A DNA stretch of 64,000 nucleotides from Rhodococcus sp. PAMC28707 (GTDB lineage Bacteria; Actinomycetota; Actinomycetes; Mycobacteriales; Mycobacteriaceae), in contig NZ_CP039253.1 in assembly GCF_004795915.1 (NCBI RefSeq), positions 2,914,001-2,978,000 on the forward strand. The letters run 5' to 3'. A model generated the notes under the pieces. The model was given only the letters and a program-made list of their open reading frames with translations, did not search any database and had not been told where the DNA came from. The position numbers were made by a program, and so were the translations under genes. This document shows positions 54,232 to 62,873 of the stretch, one piece after another (position 1 is the first letter of the stretch; each line of letters starts with the position of its first letter).

Positions 54232-54645
54232 ATGTCGGACCACACGAACGAAGTTGTACGCGACACCATTGTCCTGATCGCCGGAGTGGTCCTCGTGACG
54301 TCGACCATTTGGCTTCCCGTCGACGGTGACACCGGGGTGTCCGGCGCGATCCTCATCCTCGGCATGCTGTCGGCGGGCACGGCTCTCTGGGCGATGTCCA
54401 GTGCTTCGAGATCGAGCCACTGGGCGCACGTGGTCCTCGGGGTGACGCTGGCGCTCTCGCCACTGATTCTTGCGTTCCCCACGGATCTGCTGGTGACCGA
54501 CATGTTCGCCATCGTCGGCGGCGTCCTCATCGCGATGCTCGGTGTGTTCGGTGTCGTGTCGAGCACGCGTCGAACCCCGGAAGCAAGTCGATTGATCGCA
54601 TCCTCTCTCGCGCAGCCGGCTGCGCGGGATCGCGTGCGGAGCTGA
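54232..54645 (+). CDS. SPW repeat membrane protein
   Basis: A 137-aa protein with four helices and two SPW-like repeats (TSTIWLPVDGD and LSPLILAFPTD). SPW proteins are uncharacterised membrane proteins in bacteria and archaea. It lies between divergent ramB and aceA; a role in membrane stress is possible but not shown. Confidence 0.8.
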   Translation: MSDHTNEVVRDTIVLIAGVVLVTSTIWLPVDGDTGVSGAILILGMLSAGTALWAMSSASRSSHWAHVVLGVTLALSPLILAFPTDLLVTDMFAIVGGVLIAMLGVFGVVSSTRRTPEASRLIASSLAQPAARDRVRS

Positions 54646-54683
54646 TTGCCAGCGGAGAATGCATCGCCCGATACCGGTTGTCT

Positions 54684-54699
54684 TGTGATTACGATCACA
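54684..54699. promoter_or_regulatory. CRP/GlxR binding site candidate
   Basis: TGTGATTACGATCACA fits TGTGA-N6-TCACA perfectly. CRP/GlxR controls glyoxylate genes in corynebacteria. It lies about 350 bp upstream of aceA and 40 bp after the SPW gene. Confidence 0.65.
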
Positions 54700-54871
54700 A
54701 TCCTAGCGAATCGACTTCGTCACTGTTTCGATTCAGACGCCTTCAATCAAACAGTACGAACGTCCGGTAAGGCGCCCGGCGATAGTTTCTTAAATTGCGT
54801 TCGTAGCCTGCGGTTTCGCCCTACTGGCCGGTAACCAACCTGTCCGTTCGGTGAGGGTTCGTGTTGGCTGG

Positions 54872-54890
54872 AACTTCGCAAACTTAGCAA
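54872..54890. promoter_or_regulatory. RamB-type motif upstream of aceA
   Basis: AACTTCGCAAACTTAGCAA contains two half-sites of the TTTGC(A/G)AA kind on the opposite strand. RamB binds such motifs upstream of icl in related organisms. Confidence 0.45.
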
Positions 54891-55046
54891 CGGGTGTTGA
54901 AAAGCTAGCCAAGATTGGCACTAGCAACAGGTGGACGGGCATTTTCGGGTGTGCCATTGTTTTGGAGTACACCCGAAGGGCCTGGCAACGATGTGAAGAA
55001 TTCCTTTCGACGCAGGCCGAGAAGATGAGAAGAGACTGGAGCTCCG

Positions 55047-56336
55047 ATGTCGACCACCGGCACCCCGAAGACCACCGCCGAGATCCAGCAGGATTGGGAC
55101 ACCAACCCTCGCTGGAAGGGCGTGACGCGTAATTTCACCGCAGAACAGGTTTCCAAGCTGCAGGGCACCGTGGTAGAGGAAGCAACACTTGCCCGCCGCG
55201 GCTCCGAGATCCTGTGGGACCTCGTCACCAAAGAGGACTACATCAACTCGCTCGGTGCACTCACCGGCAACCAGGCCGTGCAGCAGGTTCGCGCCGGCCT
55301 GAAAGCCATCTACCTCTCCGGCTGGCAGGTTGCCGGCGACGCCAACCTCTCGGGCCATACGTACCCGGACCAGAGCCTTTACCCGGCCAATTCGGTGCCG
55401 ACCGTCGTTCGCCGCATCAACAACGCACTGCTGCGCGCCGACGAGATCGCCAAGGTCGAGGGTGACACCTCGGTCAGCAACTGGCTCGCACCAGTGGTCG
55501 CCGACGCCGAAGCAGGATTCGGTGGCGCGCTGAACGCTTACGAGCTGCAGAAGGCCATGATCGCTGCCGGTGCCGCAGGTGTGCACTGGGAGGATCAGCT
55601 CGCTTCGGAGAAGAAGTGCGGCCACCTCGGTGGCAAGGTGCTCATCCCGACCCAGCAGCACATCCGCACCCTGACCTCGGCTCGCCTCGCGTCCGACGTC
55701 GCCGATGTCCCCTCGGTCATCATCGCCCGCACCGACGCCGAGGCCGCAACCCTCATCACGTCCGATGTGGACGAGCGCGACGTGGAGTTCCTCGACGGAA
55801 CCCGCACCGCAGAAGGCTTCTACGGCGTCAAGAACGGCATCGAGCCGTGCATCGCTCGTGCGAAGGCTTACGCACCGTACGCCGACCTCATCTGGATGGA
55901 GACCGGCGTTCCTGACCTCGAGGTTGCCAAGCGCTTCTCCGAGTCGGTTCGCAGCGAATTCCCGGACCAGATGCTCGCCTACAACTGCTCGCCTTCGTTC
56001 AACTGGAAGGCGCACTTGGACGACGCGACCATCGCCAAGTTCCAGAAGGAGCTCGGCGCGATGGGCTTCAAGTTCCAGTTCATCACCCTCGCCGGATTCC
56101 ACTCGCTCAACTACGGCATGTTCGACCTGGCGCACGGTTACGCCCGCGAAGGCATGACGGCGTTCGTCGACCTGCAGGAGCGCGAGTTCAAGGCTGCCGA
56201 AGAGCGTGGCTTCACCGCCGTCAAGCATCAGCGTGAGGTCGGCGCAGGCTACTTCGACACCATCGCCACCACGGTCGACCCGAACACCTCGACCGCAGCG
56301 CTGAAGGGCTCCACCGAAGAGGGCCAGTTCCACTGA
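55047..56336 (+). CDS. aceA: Isocitrate lyase
   Basis: Splits isocitrate to glyoxylate and succinate (glyoxylate shunt; often also methylisocitrate). The 429-aa enzyme has the catalytic [15 protein letters not shown] motif (Cys about 191), TDAEAATLI and [14 protein letters not shown]. Size and sequence match the mycobacterial Icl1 type (428 aa). ATG 55047 follows GGAG. fadB2 follows 44 bp on, as in M. tuberculosis Rv0467-Rv0468. Confidence 0.97.
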   Translation: MSTTGTPKTTAEIQQDWDTNPRWKGVTRNFTAEQVSKLQGTVVEEATLARRGSEILWDLVTKEDYINSLGALTGNQAVQQVRAGLKAIYLSGWQVAGDANLSGHTYPDQSLYPANSVPTVVRRINNALLRADEIAKVEGDTSVSNWLAPVVADAEAGFGGALNAYELQKAMIAAGAAGVHWEDQLASEKKCGHLGGKVLIPTQQHIRTLTSARLASDVADVPSVIIARTDAEAATLITSDVDERDVEFLDGTRTAEGFYGVKNGIEPCIARAKAYAPYADLIWMETGVPDLEVAKRFSESVRSEFPDQMLAYNCSPSFNWKAHLDDATIAKFQKELGAMGFKFQFITLAGFHSLNYGMFDLAHGYAREGMTAFVDLQEREFKAAEERGFTAVKHQREVGAGYFDTIATTVDPNTSTAALKGSTEEGQFH

Positions 56337-56380
56337 TCGCCACGTCCGACTCGATCGACCAGTGAGGCCAAGGAGCTGAC

Positions 56381-57265
56381 GTGACCAGCGAGAAAGTTCA
56401 GCGAGTCGGCGTTATCGGGATCGGGCAGATGGGTGCCGGAATTGCCGAGGTGTGCGCACGCGCGCACGTCGATGTGCTGGTCTACGAACAGACACGTGAG
56501 CTGACGGCTGCAGGACGCGCACGCATCCTGCGGTCGTTGGACCGTGGTGTCAGCAGCGGCAAGATCACCGAGCGAGAACGCGAGCAGGCAGCCTGGCGGT
56601 TGCGGTTCACCTCCGACCTCAGTGACTTTGCCGACCGTCAGCTCGTTGTCGAGGCCGTTGTCGAGGACGAGAAGATCAAGGCCGACATTTTTGCCGAGCT
56701 CGATTCGGTGGTGACAGACCCGAATGCAGTACTCGCGTCCAACACGTCGTCGATCCCCATCATGAAGCTGGGAATTGCGACCAAGTCACCGGATCGTGTC
56801 GTCGGTATGCATTTCTTCAACCCGGTGCCGGTGCTCCCGCTCGTCGAGCTCGTCACCACTCTCAAGACAAGTCAGGCTGTCGCCGAGCGTGCGGAGAAAT
56901 TCGCCAGTGAGGTACTCGGTAAGCAGGTCGTCCGGTCTGCAGACCGTGCGGGTTTCGTCGTCAACGCTCTGCTGGTGCCGTACCTGCTCTCGGCCATGCG
57001 CATGGTCGAGTCCGGGTTCGCCACCAAGGAAGACGTGGATAAAGCGACAGTGCTCGGTCTCGCACATCCCATGGGGCCCTTGGCATTGGCCGACCTCGTC
57101 GGACTCGACACCGTCAAGTCGATTGCAGACTCGATGTACGCAGAGTTCAAGGAACCGTTGTTCTCCGCCCCGCCGCTTCTGCTACGTATGGTCGAGGCCG
57201 GGCTGGTCGGCAAGAAGTCCGGATCAGGTTTCTACCAGTACGAGAACGGTCGTTTCGCAAAATAG
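56381..57265 (+). CDS. fadB2: 3-hydroxybutyryl-CoA dehydrogenase
   Basis: NAD(P)-dependent 3-hydroxyacyl-CoA dehydrogenase, 294 aa. Rossmann loop VGVIGIGQMGAGIAEVCARA, catalytic His in VVGMHFFNPVPVLPLVELV (about residue 145), Asn in FVVNALLVPYLLSAMRM. Matches FadB2 (Rv0468) next to icl. GTG 56381 has AAGGAG 8 nt upstream. It may serve fatty acid, PHB or mycolate precursor metabolism. Confidence 0.92.
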   Translation: MTSEKVQRVGVIGIGQMGAGIAEVCARAHVDVLVYEQTRELTAAGRARILRSLDRGVSSGKITEREREQAAWRLRFTSDLSDFADRQLVVEAVVEDEKIKADIFAELDSVVTDPNAVLASNTSSIPIMKLGIATKSPDRVVGMHFFNPVPVLPLVELVTTLKTSQAVAERAEKFASEVLGKQVVRSADRAGFVVNALLVPYLLSAMRMVESGFATKEDVDKATVLGLAHPMGPLALADLVGLDTVKSIADSMYAEFKEPLFSAPPLLLRMVEAGLVGKKSGSGFYQYENGRFAK

Positions 57266-57282
57266 GTAGGCGCTTCGCGCGG

Positions 57283-57322
57283 GTGAGTGGAAATACGTCC
57301 TCGGCAACGTATTTCCACTCAC
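57283..57322. terminator. Perfect hairpin between fadB2 and the metE-like gene
   Basis: A 16-bp perfect stem (GTGAGTGGAAATACGT and its complement) with an 8-nt loop, 17 bp after the fadB2 stop. No T-run. The core resembles the urtA-urtB hairpin. It may end fadB2 transcripts or stabilise RNA. Confidence 0.7.
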
Positions 57323-57358
57323 ATCTGCCGTCGCACCCTCACTGGAAGGAACCCTTTC

Positions 57359-59659
57359 GTGGCGAGTAGCGCAGCCGAATTCGGTTCGAGCATTCTGGGA
57401 TACCCGAGAATCGGCCCGCGGCGAGAACTGAAGCGTGCACTCGAGACCTACTGGAACGGTAAGTCGACGCCTGCCGCCCGCGCCGCACTCCAGTCCGTCG
57501 GTCGTTCCATTCAGGAAGACACCTGGGACGAACTCCACGCAACCGGGTTGACGCAAGTCCCCGGAAACACCTTTTCGTTCTACGACCATGTCCTCGACGA
57601 CGCATTGCTTTTCGGGGCAGTTCCCGCGCGCTTCGCCCCGCTCGAAGGGGAGATGCATTCGCTCGATTTCTACTTCACTGTTGCTCGCGGCGAGCCGGAC
57701 CTCCCGCCGCTGGAGCTGGTGCGGTATTTCGACTCCAATTACTTCTACCGCCAACCCGAGATCGACGAGTCGACGCCGTTCTCGCTGCACGCGGAGAGCC
57801 TGCTCGAGGAGTTCGATCGTGCAAAGGCCCGCGGTATCGAACTGCGCCCCGTTGTGCTCGGCCCGGTATCGCTGCTGTTGTTGTCCAAGGCCGGATCTTC
57901 AGCAGCGGAAGGATTCGCCCCGCTCGATCGGCTGGGGGACCTGCTTGCGCAGTACAGTGCCCTCTTCGAGTTGCTTGCCCTGCGAGGTGCCACCTGCGTC
58001 CAGCTCGACGAGTCCGCATTCACGGCCGAACGAACAGCCGAGGAGCTGGCAGCGCTCGACCGCGCGTACACCGCCCTGTCGACGACGGCGTTGCGTCCCC
58101 GACTTCTCGTGACAGGTCAATACGGGTCTCTCGGTTCTGCGCTGCCGATTCTCGCAGCCACCAAGGTCGAGGCAATCGGTCTGGACCTCGTCGCAGGCAG
58201 GCTCGAGCCGGAAGAGCTCGCCGCCATTGCCGGAATGAAGCGCAAACGCCTCTACGCGGGAGTCATCGACGGCCGCACGGTGTGGCGTGCCGACCGCGTC
58301 GTCGTGCTCGACTACCTCGAGCGACTGAAAGAGGTGTGCGAAGACCTCGTCGTCTCGACGTCGTCGACTCTTCTGCACGTTCCGTACGACGTGCTGAGCG
58401 AGTACGACATCGACGGCAACGTCGCAGACCGTCTCGCGTTCGCGAAGCAAAAAGTCGGCGAGGTCGTTGCCTTGGCAAAGGCGCTCACCGACGGGCCGTC
58501 GGACAAGTGGCGCAAGAAGCCGACCGAGGTGCACTTCAAGCAGAAGCACGCGGTGCGGCACCGGGTCTACAACGTAACGCCCGACATGCGGGTTCGACAG
58601 CCGTACTCCGAGCGGAAGATCGCGCAGCGCAAGAAGCTGAATCTTCCGCTCGTGCCCGCCACCACCCTCGGTTCGTTCCCGCAAACTTCGGCAATGAGGC
58701 AGGCGAGATACGAACTGGGACAAGGCCGTATCGAGACCGCTGACTATCGCGCACTCGTCGAGGACGAGATCGAGCAGGTCATTCGGCTGCAGGAGGACAT
58801 CGGGCTCGACGTTCTGGTGAACGGCGAGGTGGAACGCAACGACATGATTCAGTTCTTCGCCGAAGCGCTCGAAGGGTTCGCCACGACGACCAACGGGTGG
58901 GTCCAGACGTACGGATCACGATGCGTGCGTCCGCCCATCCTGTATGGAGACGTGGCACGGCCGAAACCGATGAGTGTCGAGTGGACAGCGTTCGCGCAGT
59001 CGTTGACGGACAAGCCGGTCAAAGCAATCCTGACCGGACCCGTGACGATGCTCGCCCGTTCGTACGTGCGGAAGGACCTCCCACTGCACGAGGTGGCCGA
59101 CCAGGTTGCCCTGACCATTCGCGACGAGATCGCCGATCTCGAGAAAGCCGGGATCGGGATCATTCAGGTCGACGAGCCGGCGTTGCGTGAACTGCTGCCC
59201 TCGCGTGAGAAGGGCCGCAAAGAATACCTCCGTTGGTCGGTCGAAGCGTTTCGGCTGGCGACATCGGGTGCAAAGGCCGAGACCCAGATCCATACGCATC
59301 TGGGGTACTCCACTCGTGCGTCGGTGGTCGACGCGATCGAGAATCTCGATGCCGACGTCACGGCGATCGTGGCAACACGATCCATCGACTGGGTTCTCGG
59401 TGCTTTGCAGGAGAACGTCCTCAGCCATGGAGTCGGTCCTGGCGTGTACGAGAGTCGTTCGGCGCGTATCCCCGACATCGACGAACTCGACGAGCTACTG
59501 ACACAGGCAGCCGCGACGATCGACATCGACCGGTTGTGGGCCAATCCCGACGGCGGCCTCAAAACGCGCAAGTATTGGCAACTGGAACCGTCGTTGCGTA
59601 ACTTGGTGGCAGCGGCGCGACGGGTGCGCCGACGCGCAGAACAGGGGACAGCAGAGTGA
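57359..59659 (+). CDS. MetE-like protein lacking the zinc site (cobalamin-independent methionine synthase homologue)
   Basis: A 766-aa protein co-linear with MetE over its whole length: N-domain (SSILGYPRIGPRRELKRALE, IDGRTVWRAD) and C-domain (ATTLGSFPQTSAMRQARYE, NGWVQTYGSRCVRPP, GIIQVDEPALRE). A constant +6 offset to E. coli numbering allows exact comparison. Zinc ligand H641 is kept (H647), but C643, E665 and C726 are G649, V671 and G732. The proton donor H694 is R700 and folate-contacting W561 is R567. Residues E484 and D599 that hold the amino-acid part of homocysteine are kept (E490, D605). The frame is intact, so the protein is probably made but is unlikely to be an ordinary methionine synthase. 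GTG 57359 has AAGGA 8 nt upstream. Confidence 0.85.
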   Translation: MASSAAEFGSSILGYPRIGPRRELKRALETYWNGKSTPAARAALQSVGRSIQEDTWDELHATGLTQVPGNTFSFYDHVLDDALLFGAVPARFAPLEGEMHSLDFYFTVARGEPDLPPLELVRYFDSNYFYRQPEIDESTPFSLHAESLLEEFDRAKARGIELRPVVLGPVSLLLLSKAGSSAAEGFAPLDRLGDLLAQYSALFELLALRGATCVQLDESAFTAERTAEELAALDRAYTALSTTALRPRLLVTGQYGSLGSALPILAATKVEAIGLDLVAGRLEPEELAAIAGMKRKRLYAGVIDGRTVWRADRVVVLDYLERLKEVCEDLVVSTSSTLLHVPYDVLSEYDIDGNVADRLAFAKQKVGEVVALAKALTDGPSDKWRKKPTEVHFKQKHAVRHRVYNVTPDMRVRQPYSERKIAQRKKLNLPLVPATTLGSFPQTSAMRQARYELGQGRIETADYRALVEDEIEQVIRLQEDIGLDVLVNGEVERNDMIQFFAEALEGFATTTNGWVQTYGSRCVRPPILYGDVARPKPMSVEWTAFAQSLTDKPVKAILTGPVTMLARSYVRKDLPLHEVADQVALTIRDEIADLEKAGIGIIQVDEPALRELLPSREKGRKEYLRWSVEAFRLATSGAKAETQIHTHLGYSTRASVVDAIENLDADVTAIVATRSIDWVLGALQENVLSHGVGPGVYESRSARIPDIDELDELLTQAAATIDIDRLWANPDGGLKTRKYWQLEPSLRNLVAAARRVRRRAEQGTAE

Positions 59660-59931
59660 GCAAGTCGAAGAAGTCCGGCGGACTCGTTCCGAAGGTGTTC
59701 GGAATTGTATTGGCAGCGACGGGTGCCGCGCATTTCGTCGTTCCGGAGGCGTTCGAAGGAATCACCAAGCGTCCTTTCCCTCGCGACACCAGGACCTGGA
59801 TCAGTCGCAACGGAGCTACCGAACTAGCTGTCGGTGCTGCAATTGCGTACCCCAAGACTCGTAAGATCGGCCTGATCGGACTGGGCACGTATGTCGGCTG
59901 GCTCGGGCTCAATATCGCCCGCAACGGCTAG
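59656..59931 (+). CDS. Small membrane protein coupled to the MetE-like gene
   Basis: A 91-aa protein with a basic start (SKSKKSGGLVPK), a helix FGIVLAATGAAHFVVPEAF, a polar loop GITKRPFPRDTRTWISRNGA and two further helices; DoxX-like in outline but no firm family. GTG 59656 overlaps the stop of the MetE-like gene by 4 bp (GTGA), a sign of translational coupling and possibly of joint function. Confidence 0.75.
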   Translation: MSKSKKSGGLVPKVFGIVLAATGAAHFVVPEAFEGITKRPFPRDTRTWISRNGATELAVGAAIAYPKTRKIGLIGLGTYVGWLGLNIARNG

Positions 59932-59956
59932 GGCACCGGTCCGGATTGTTGTGAAT

Positions 59957-59994
59957 CACTCCCGCCTGCTGGGAATACCCTGCTGGCGGGAGTG
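59957..59994. terminator. Hairpin after the small membrane protein gene
   Basis: CACTCCCGCC / GGCGGGAGTG form a 10-bp stem around an 18-nt loop, 25 bp after the stop. No T-run follows. Confidence 0.6.
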
Positions 59995-60036
59995 TCCGCT
60001 TTGCATGGCTACCGATGGGTAGGTAGCAATGTAGCT

Positions 60037-61077
60037 ATGACTTCAGCTACTGCATATACCGCGACGGCCCCTGATGCTCCGCTCGAGAAGGTCACCATCG
60101 AGCGTCGTGAGCTCGGACCCAACGATGTCCTCATCGAGGTCAAGTTCGCCGGTATCTGCCATTCCGACATCCACACCGCCCGGAACGAGTGGGGCGGTAC
60201 CACCTACCCCGTCGTTCCGGGACACGAAATCGCAGGCATCGTCTCCGAGGTCGGTTCCGATGTCAGTAAGCACAAGGTCGGCGACCGCGTCGGCGTCGGG
60301 TGCTTCGTGGATTCCTGCGGCGAGTGCGAGGCCTGCCTTGCCGACGAAGAGCAGTACTGCAGCAAGGGTGTGACGGCGACCTACAACTCCAAGCAGGCCG
60401 ACGGCACCATCACCCAGGGCGGATACTCCACGCATATCGTCGTCACCGAAGGATTCGTTCTTTCCATTCCGGAGGGAATCGAGCTCGACGTCGCGGCGCC
60501 TCTCCTGTGCGCAGGCATCACGCTGTACTCCCCGCTCAAGCATTGGGGAGCCGGGCCCGGCACGAAGGTCGCCATCATCGGTATGGGCGGACTGGGACAT
60601 GTCGGTGTCAAGATCGCCAATGCGCTCGGCGCCGAGGTAACCGTTCTCAGTCAGTCGCTCAGCAAGGAAGAGGACGGCAAGCGACTCGGTGCGCACCACT
60701 ACTACGCCACTTCCGACGCAGCGACGTTCAAAAAGCTTCGTGGTGAATTCGACTTGATCATCAATACCGTGTCCGCGGGGATCGACATGGACAAGCACAT
60801 GTCACTGCTCGCGATGAACGGCTCGCTCGTAATCCTGGGGCTTCCGTCCGAGCCCATCAAGGTCCGCGGATTCACCCTTGCGGACAACCGTCGTAGCCTC
60901 GCGGGTTCGATGGTCGGTGGCATCGCCCAGACGCAGGAAATGCTGAACTTCTGCGCTGAACACCACATCGGTGCCGAAATCGAGACCATCGCCGCCGATA
61001 AGATCAACGAGGCGTACGAGCGCGTGTTGACGAGCGACGTCCGCTACCGGTTCGTGATCGACGCCAAGACATTCTGA
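60037..61077 (+). CDS. Zinc-dependent NAD(P) alcohol dehydrogenase (AdhC-like)
   Basis: A 346-aa medium-chain dehydrogenase of the cinnamyl-alcohol-dehydrogenase/YahK type. Catalytic zinc: CHSDIH and PGHEIAGIV; structural zinc: [17 protein letters not shown]. Cofactor loop [16 protein letters not shown]. The Ser-Gln-Ser after strand B favours NADP(H). Related mycobacterial AdhC (Rv3045) reduces aromatic and aliphatic aldehydes. ATG 60037 is chosen by homology; its Shine-Dalgarno is weak. Confidence 0.9.
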   Translation: MTSATAYTATAPDAPLEKVTIERRELGPNDVLIEVKFAGICHSDIHTARNEWGGTTYPVVPGHEIAGIVSEVGSDVSKHKVGDRVGVGCFVDSCGECEACLADEEQYCSKGVTATYNSKQADGTITQGGYSTHIVVTEGFVLSIPEGIELDVAAPLLCAGITLYSPLKHWGAGPGTKVAIIGMGGLGHVGVKIANALGAEVTVLSQSLSKEEDGKRLGAHHYYATSDAATFKKLRGEFDLIINTVSAGIDMDKHMSLLAMNGSLVILGLPSEPIKVRGFTLADNRRSLAGSMVGGIAQTQEMLNFCAEHHIGAEIETIAADKINEAYERVLTSDVRYRFVIDAKTF

Positions 61078-61182
61078 GTTCTCGTACGCCATTCGTATCC
61101 GTAAATGTATGCGAAAGGCGTACTACGCGGGCGTAGCGTCGAAGTCGGGTCGGCACAGTTCTCTTCGGCGAAGGGACCCGAG

Positions 61183-61404
61183 ATGAAACTCAATACGTTC
61201 ACAGGCTGGGTTGGTTACGGACTGGCATTGCTTGCCGTCACTTCTATGGGCTTGTTCTTGGTCGCAGTGGGTTCTGGCTACGACGCTCTGGCAGTGCTGG
61301 CAGGCAGTGTCTGCGTGGTGGCACTTGCAGGGGCCATGGGCCTGGTGGGCGGAGTGGTCAAGCACGATCACCGACTCCACCGCACTACCCCAAGACTGCT
61401 CTGA
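61183..61404 (+). CDS. Small two-helix membrane protein (73 aa)
   Basis: A 73-aa protein: MKLNTFTGWVGYGLALLAVT, then a second long hydrophobic helix (ALAVLAGSVCVVALAGAMGL) and a short basic end (KHDHRLHRTTPRLL). ATG 61183 has AAGGGA 7 nt upstream. No family recognised; lies 10 bp from the convergent ppk2 gene. Confidence 0.65.
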   Translation: MKLNTFTGWVGYGLALLAVTSMGLFLVAVGSGYDALAVLAGSVCVVALAGAMGLVGGVVKHDHRLHRTTPRLL

Positions 61405-61414
61405 CGGTTAGGTA

Positions 61415-62320
61415 TTAGCTTTCAGCCAGCCGCCTCTTCTCCAGCTCGACGTTGAAATCGGCAGCGGGCCAGTCGAGTTCGAGCTGTTCCAGTGCATCGA
61501 TCAGCAACTCCGTCACTGCGAGACGGCTGTACCACTTCCGGTCGGCCGGGATGACGAACCACGGTGCGTAATCGGTATTCGTTCGATCGATGGCGCGTTG
61601 GTAGGCGGTGCGATATTGCGGTAAAAATCCGCGTTCGGTCACGTCGCCGGGGTTGTACTTCCAGTGCTTGTCGGGACGGTCCAGCCTCTCTTGCAGCCGA
61701 GCTCGCTGCTCTTCCGGCGAGACGAACAAGGCGACCTTGATGATGAGCGTGCCTTGCTCGGAGAGGTCCTTCTCGAAAGCGTTGATCTCGTCGAATCGTG
61801 GTTCCCACACCTGGCGCGGAACCAGGTCGTGGACCGCTACGACCAACACATCCTCGTAATGCGACCGATCGAAGACCCCTATCTTCCCGCCGCGGGGTAG
61901 GGCCTTACGAATTCGCCACAAGTAATGGTGCTGCTTCTCTTCTTTGGTGGGAACCCCGAAAGAGGCGAGATCGACGCCCTGTGGATCGACCATCCCGATG
62001 ACATTGCGGACCATTCCGCCCTTGCCCGCAGTGTCCATTCCCTGCAGTACCAGAAGAATCGAGCGTAGATCTCCGGCACGTCCGTTGGCGTACAACTTTT
62101 CCTGAAGCGCTGAGAGAACTTTGCCGCGCTCGAGGAGGAGAGCCTGACCCTCGGCTTTCGTGCCCTCGAATCCGGGCGTCTCATCGAAGTCGATGTCCTC
62201 GATCCGCGTCGAGTCGGTTGCGCGGAGAATCTTGACGGGCGGGGTAGACCACAACGAAGGCTTCTCTTCCTTCGATTCCACGTTTTCCGGTGACGCCGAC
62301 TTCTCGGATGACTTGGCCAT
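61415..62320 (-). CDS. ppk2: Polyphosphate kinase 2 family protein
   Basis: Transfers phosphate between polyphosphate and nucleotides. The 301-aa protein has Walker A in LQGMDTAGKGGMVRN (about residue 93), the lid module with EKQHHYLWRIRKALP, Walker B GVFDRSHYEDVLV, and KYNPGDVTERGFLPQYR with WFVIPADRKWYSRLAV near the end. A charged N-terminal tail (KSSEKSASPENVESKEEKPS) is disordered. Whether it uses mainly NMP or NDP cannot be decided here. Confidence 0.93.
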   Translation of the reverse strand: MAKSSEKSASPENVESKEEKPSLWSTPPVKILRATDSTRIEDIDFDETPGFEGTKAEGQALLLERGKVLSALQEKLYANGRAGDLRSILLVLQGMDTAGKGGMVRNVIGMVDPQGVDLASFGVPTKEEKQHHYLWRIRKALPRGGKIGVFDRSHYEDVLVVAVHDLVPRQVWEPRFDEINAFEKDLSEQGTLIIKVALFVSPEEQRARLQERLDRPDKHWKYNPGDVTERGFLPQYRTAYQRAIDRTNTDYAPWFVIPADRKWYSRLAVTELLIDALEQLELDWPAADFNVELEKRRLAES

Positions 62321-62362
62321 TTACCGACCTTAGTCGGCGGCGGAGAATCTACCCTGGGAATC

Positions 62363-62824
62363 ATGGCTCCGAAACTTGCGTCAGCGCAGTCCGTCGACCG
62401 CTCCGAGATTCTCGACTTCGTTTCTCCTCGACACCAGCTCACTCTCATCACTCGTAAACGGGACGGCGGAGTGCAAGTCTCGCCGGTGACGGCCGGGCTC
62501 GATTCGGAAGGCCGCATCGTGATTGCGACGTACCCGGAGCGCGCGAAGGTCTACAACATTCGTCGCAATCCGTCGGTGACCGCGCTGATCCACTCGGACG
62601 AGTGGAACGATGCGTACGTCCAAATCGACGGCACGGCCGAGATCATCGACCTCCCGGATTCGGTGGAACCGCTCGTCGAGTACTTCCGGAGCGTCGCCGG
62701 TGAGCATTCCGACTGGGATGAGTATCGAGAGGCGATGCGGAAGCAAGGAAAATCGTTGATACGCATCACGATCGAGAGCTGGGGCCCGATCGCCGAAGGT
62801 GGCTTCCCCCCGGGGAGAGTGTGA
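62363..62824 (+). CDS. PPOX class F420-dependent oxidoreductase-like protein
   Basis: A 153-aa split-barrel flavin/F420-binding protein: HQLTLITRKRDGGVQVSPVT, GRIVIATYPERAKVYNIRRN and IDGTAEIIDLPD. This matches the mycobacterial F420-dependent PPOX family. Its stop (62822-62824) lies within the first copy of a tandem repeat, and the duplicated segments lie beyond it. Confidence 0.87.
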   Translation: MAPKLASAQSVDRSEILDFVSPRHQLTLITRKRDGGVQVSPVTAGLDSEGRIVIATYPERAKVYNIRRNPSVTALIHSDEWNDAYVQIDGTAEIIDLPDSVEPLVEYFRSVAGEHSDWDEYREAMRKQGKSLIRITIESWGPIAEGGFPPGRV

Positions 62825-62873
62825 TCAGCCCCCCGGGGAGAGTGTGATCAGCCCCCCGGGGAGAGTGTGATCA
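62806..62873. repeat. Tandem repeat, 3 x 23 bp, spanning two convergent stop codons
   Basis: Three direct copies starting CCCCCCGGGGAGAGTGTGAT, at 62806-62828, 62829-62851 and 62852-62873 (last copy one base short and ending the element). Each includes TGATCA, which reads as a TGA stop on both strands. The first copy ends the PPOX gene; the last ends the iron-binding-protein gene. Confidence 0.95.

Larger units (their letters stand above)
54646..55046. other. aceA upstream region (regulatory, no gene)
   Basis: About 400 bp without a credible gene. It contains a CRP/GlxR-type box at 54684-54699, a RamB-like motif at 54872-54890 and, near the end, the aceA ribosome binding site (GGAG, 55033-55042 region). 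The long leader suggests complex regulation of isocitrate lyase. Confidence 0.6.

Noticed and set aside
54921..56333. 470-codon frame antisense to aceA
   Set aside because: No ribosome binding site or family motif; exact mirror of isocitrate lyase.
57266..57358. Cobalamin riboswitch before the metE-like gene
   Set aside because: The gap is 93 bp and occupied by a simple hairpin; no B12-box-like sequence, and too short for that riboswitch.
62806..62873. CRISPR or origin iterons
   Set aside because: Only three tandem units directly at two gene ends, no spacers and no replication gene nearby.
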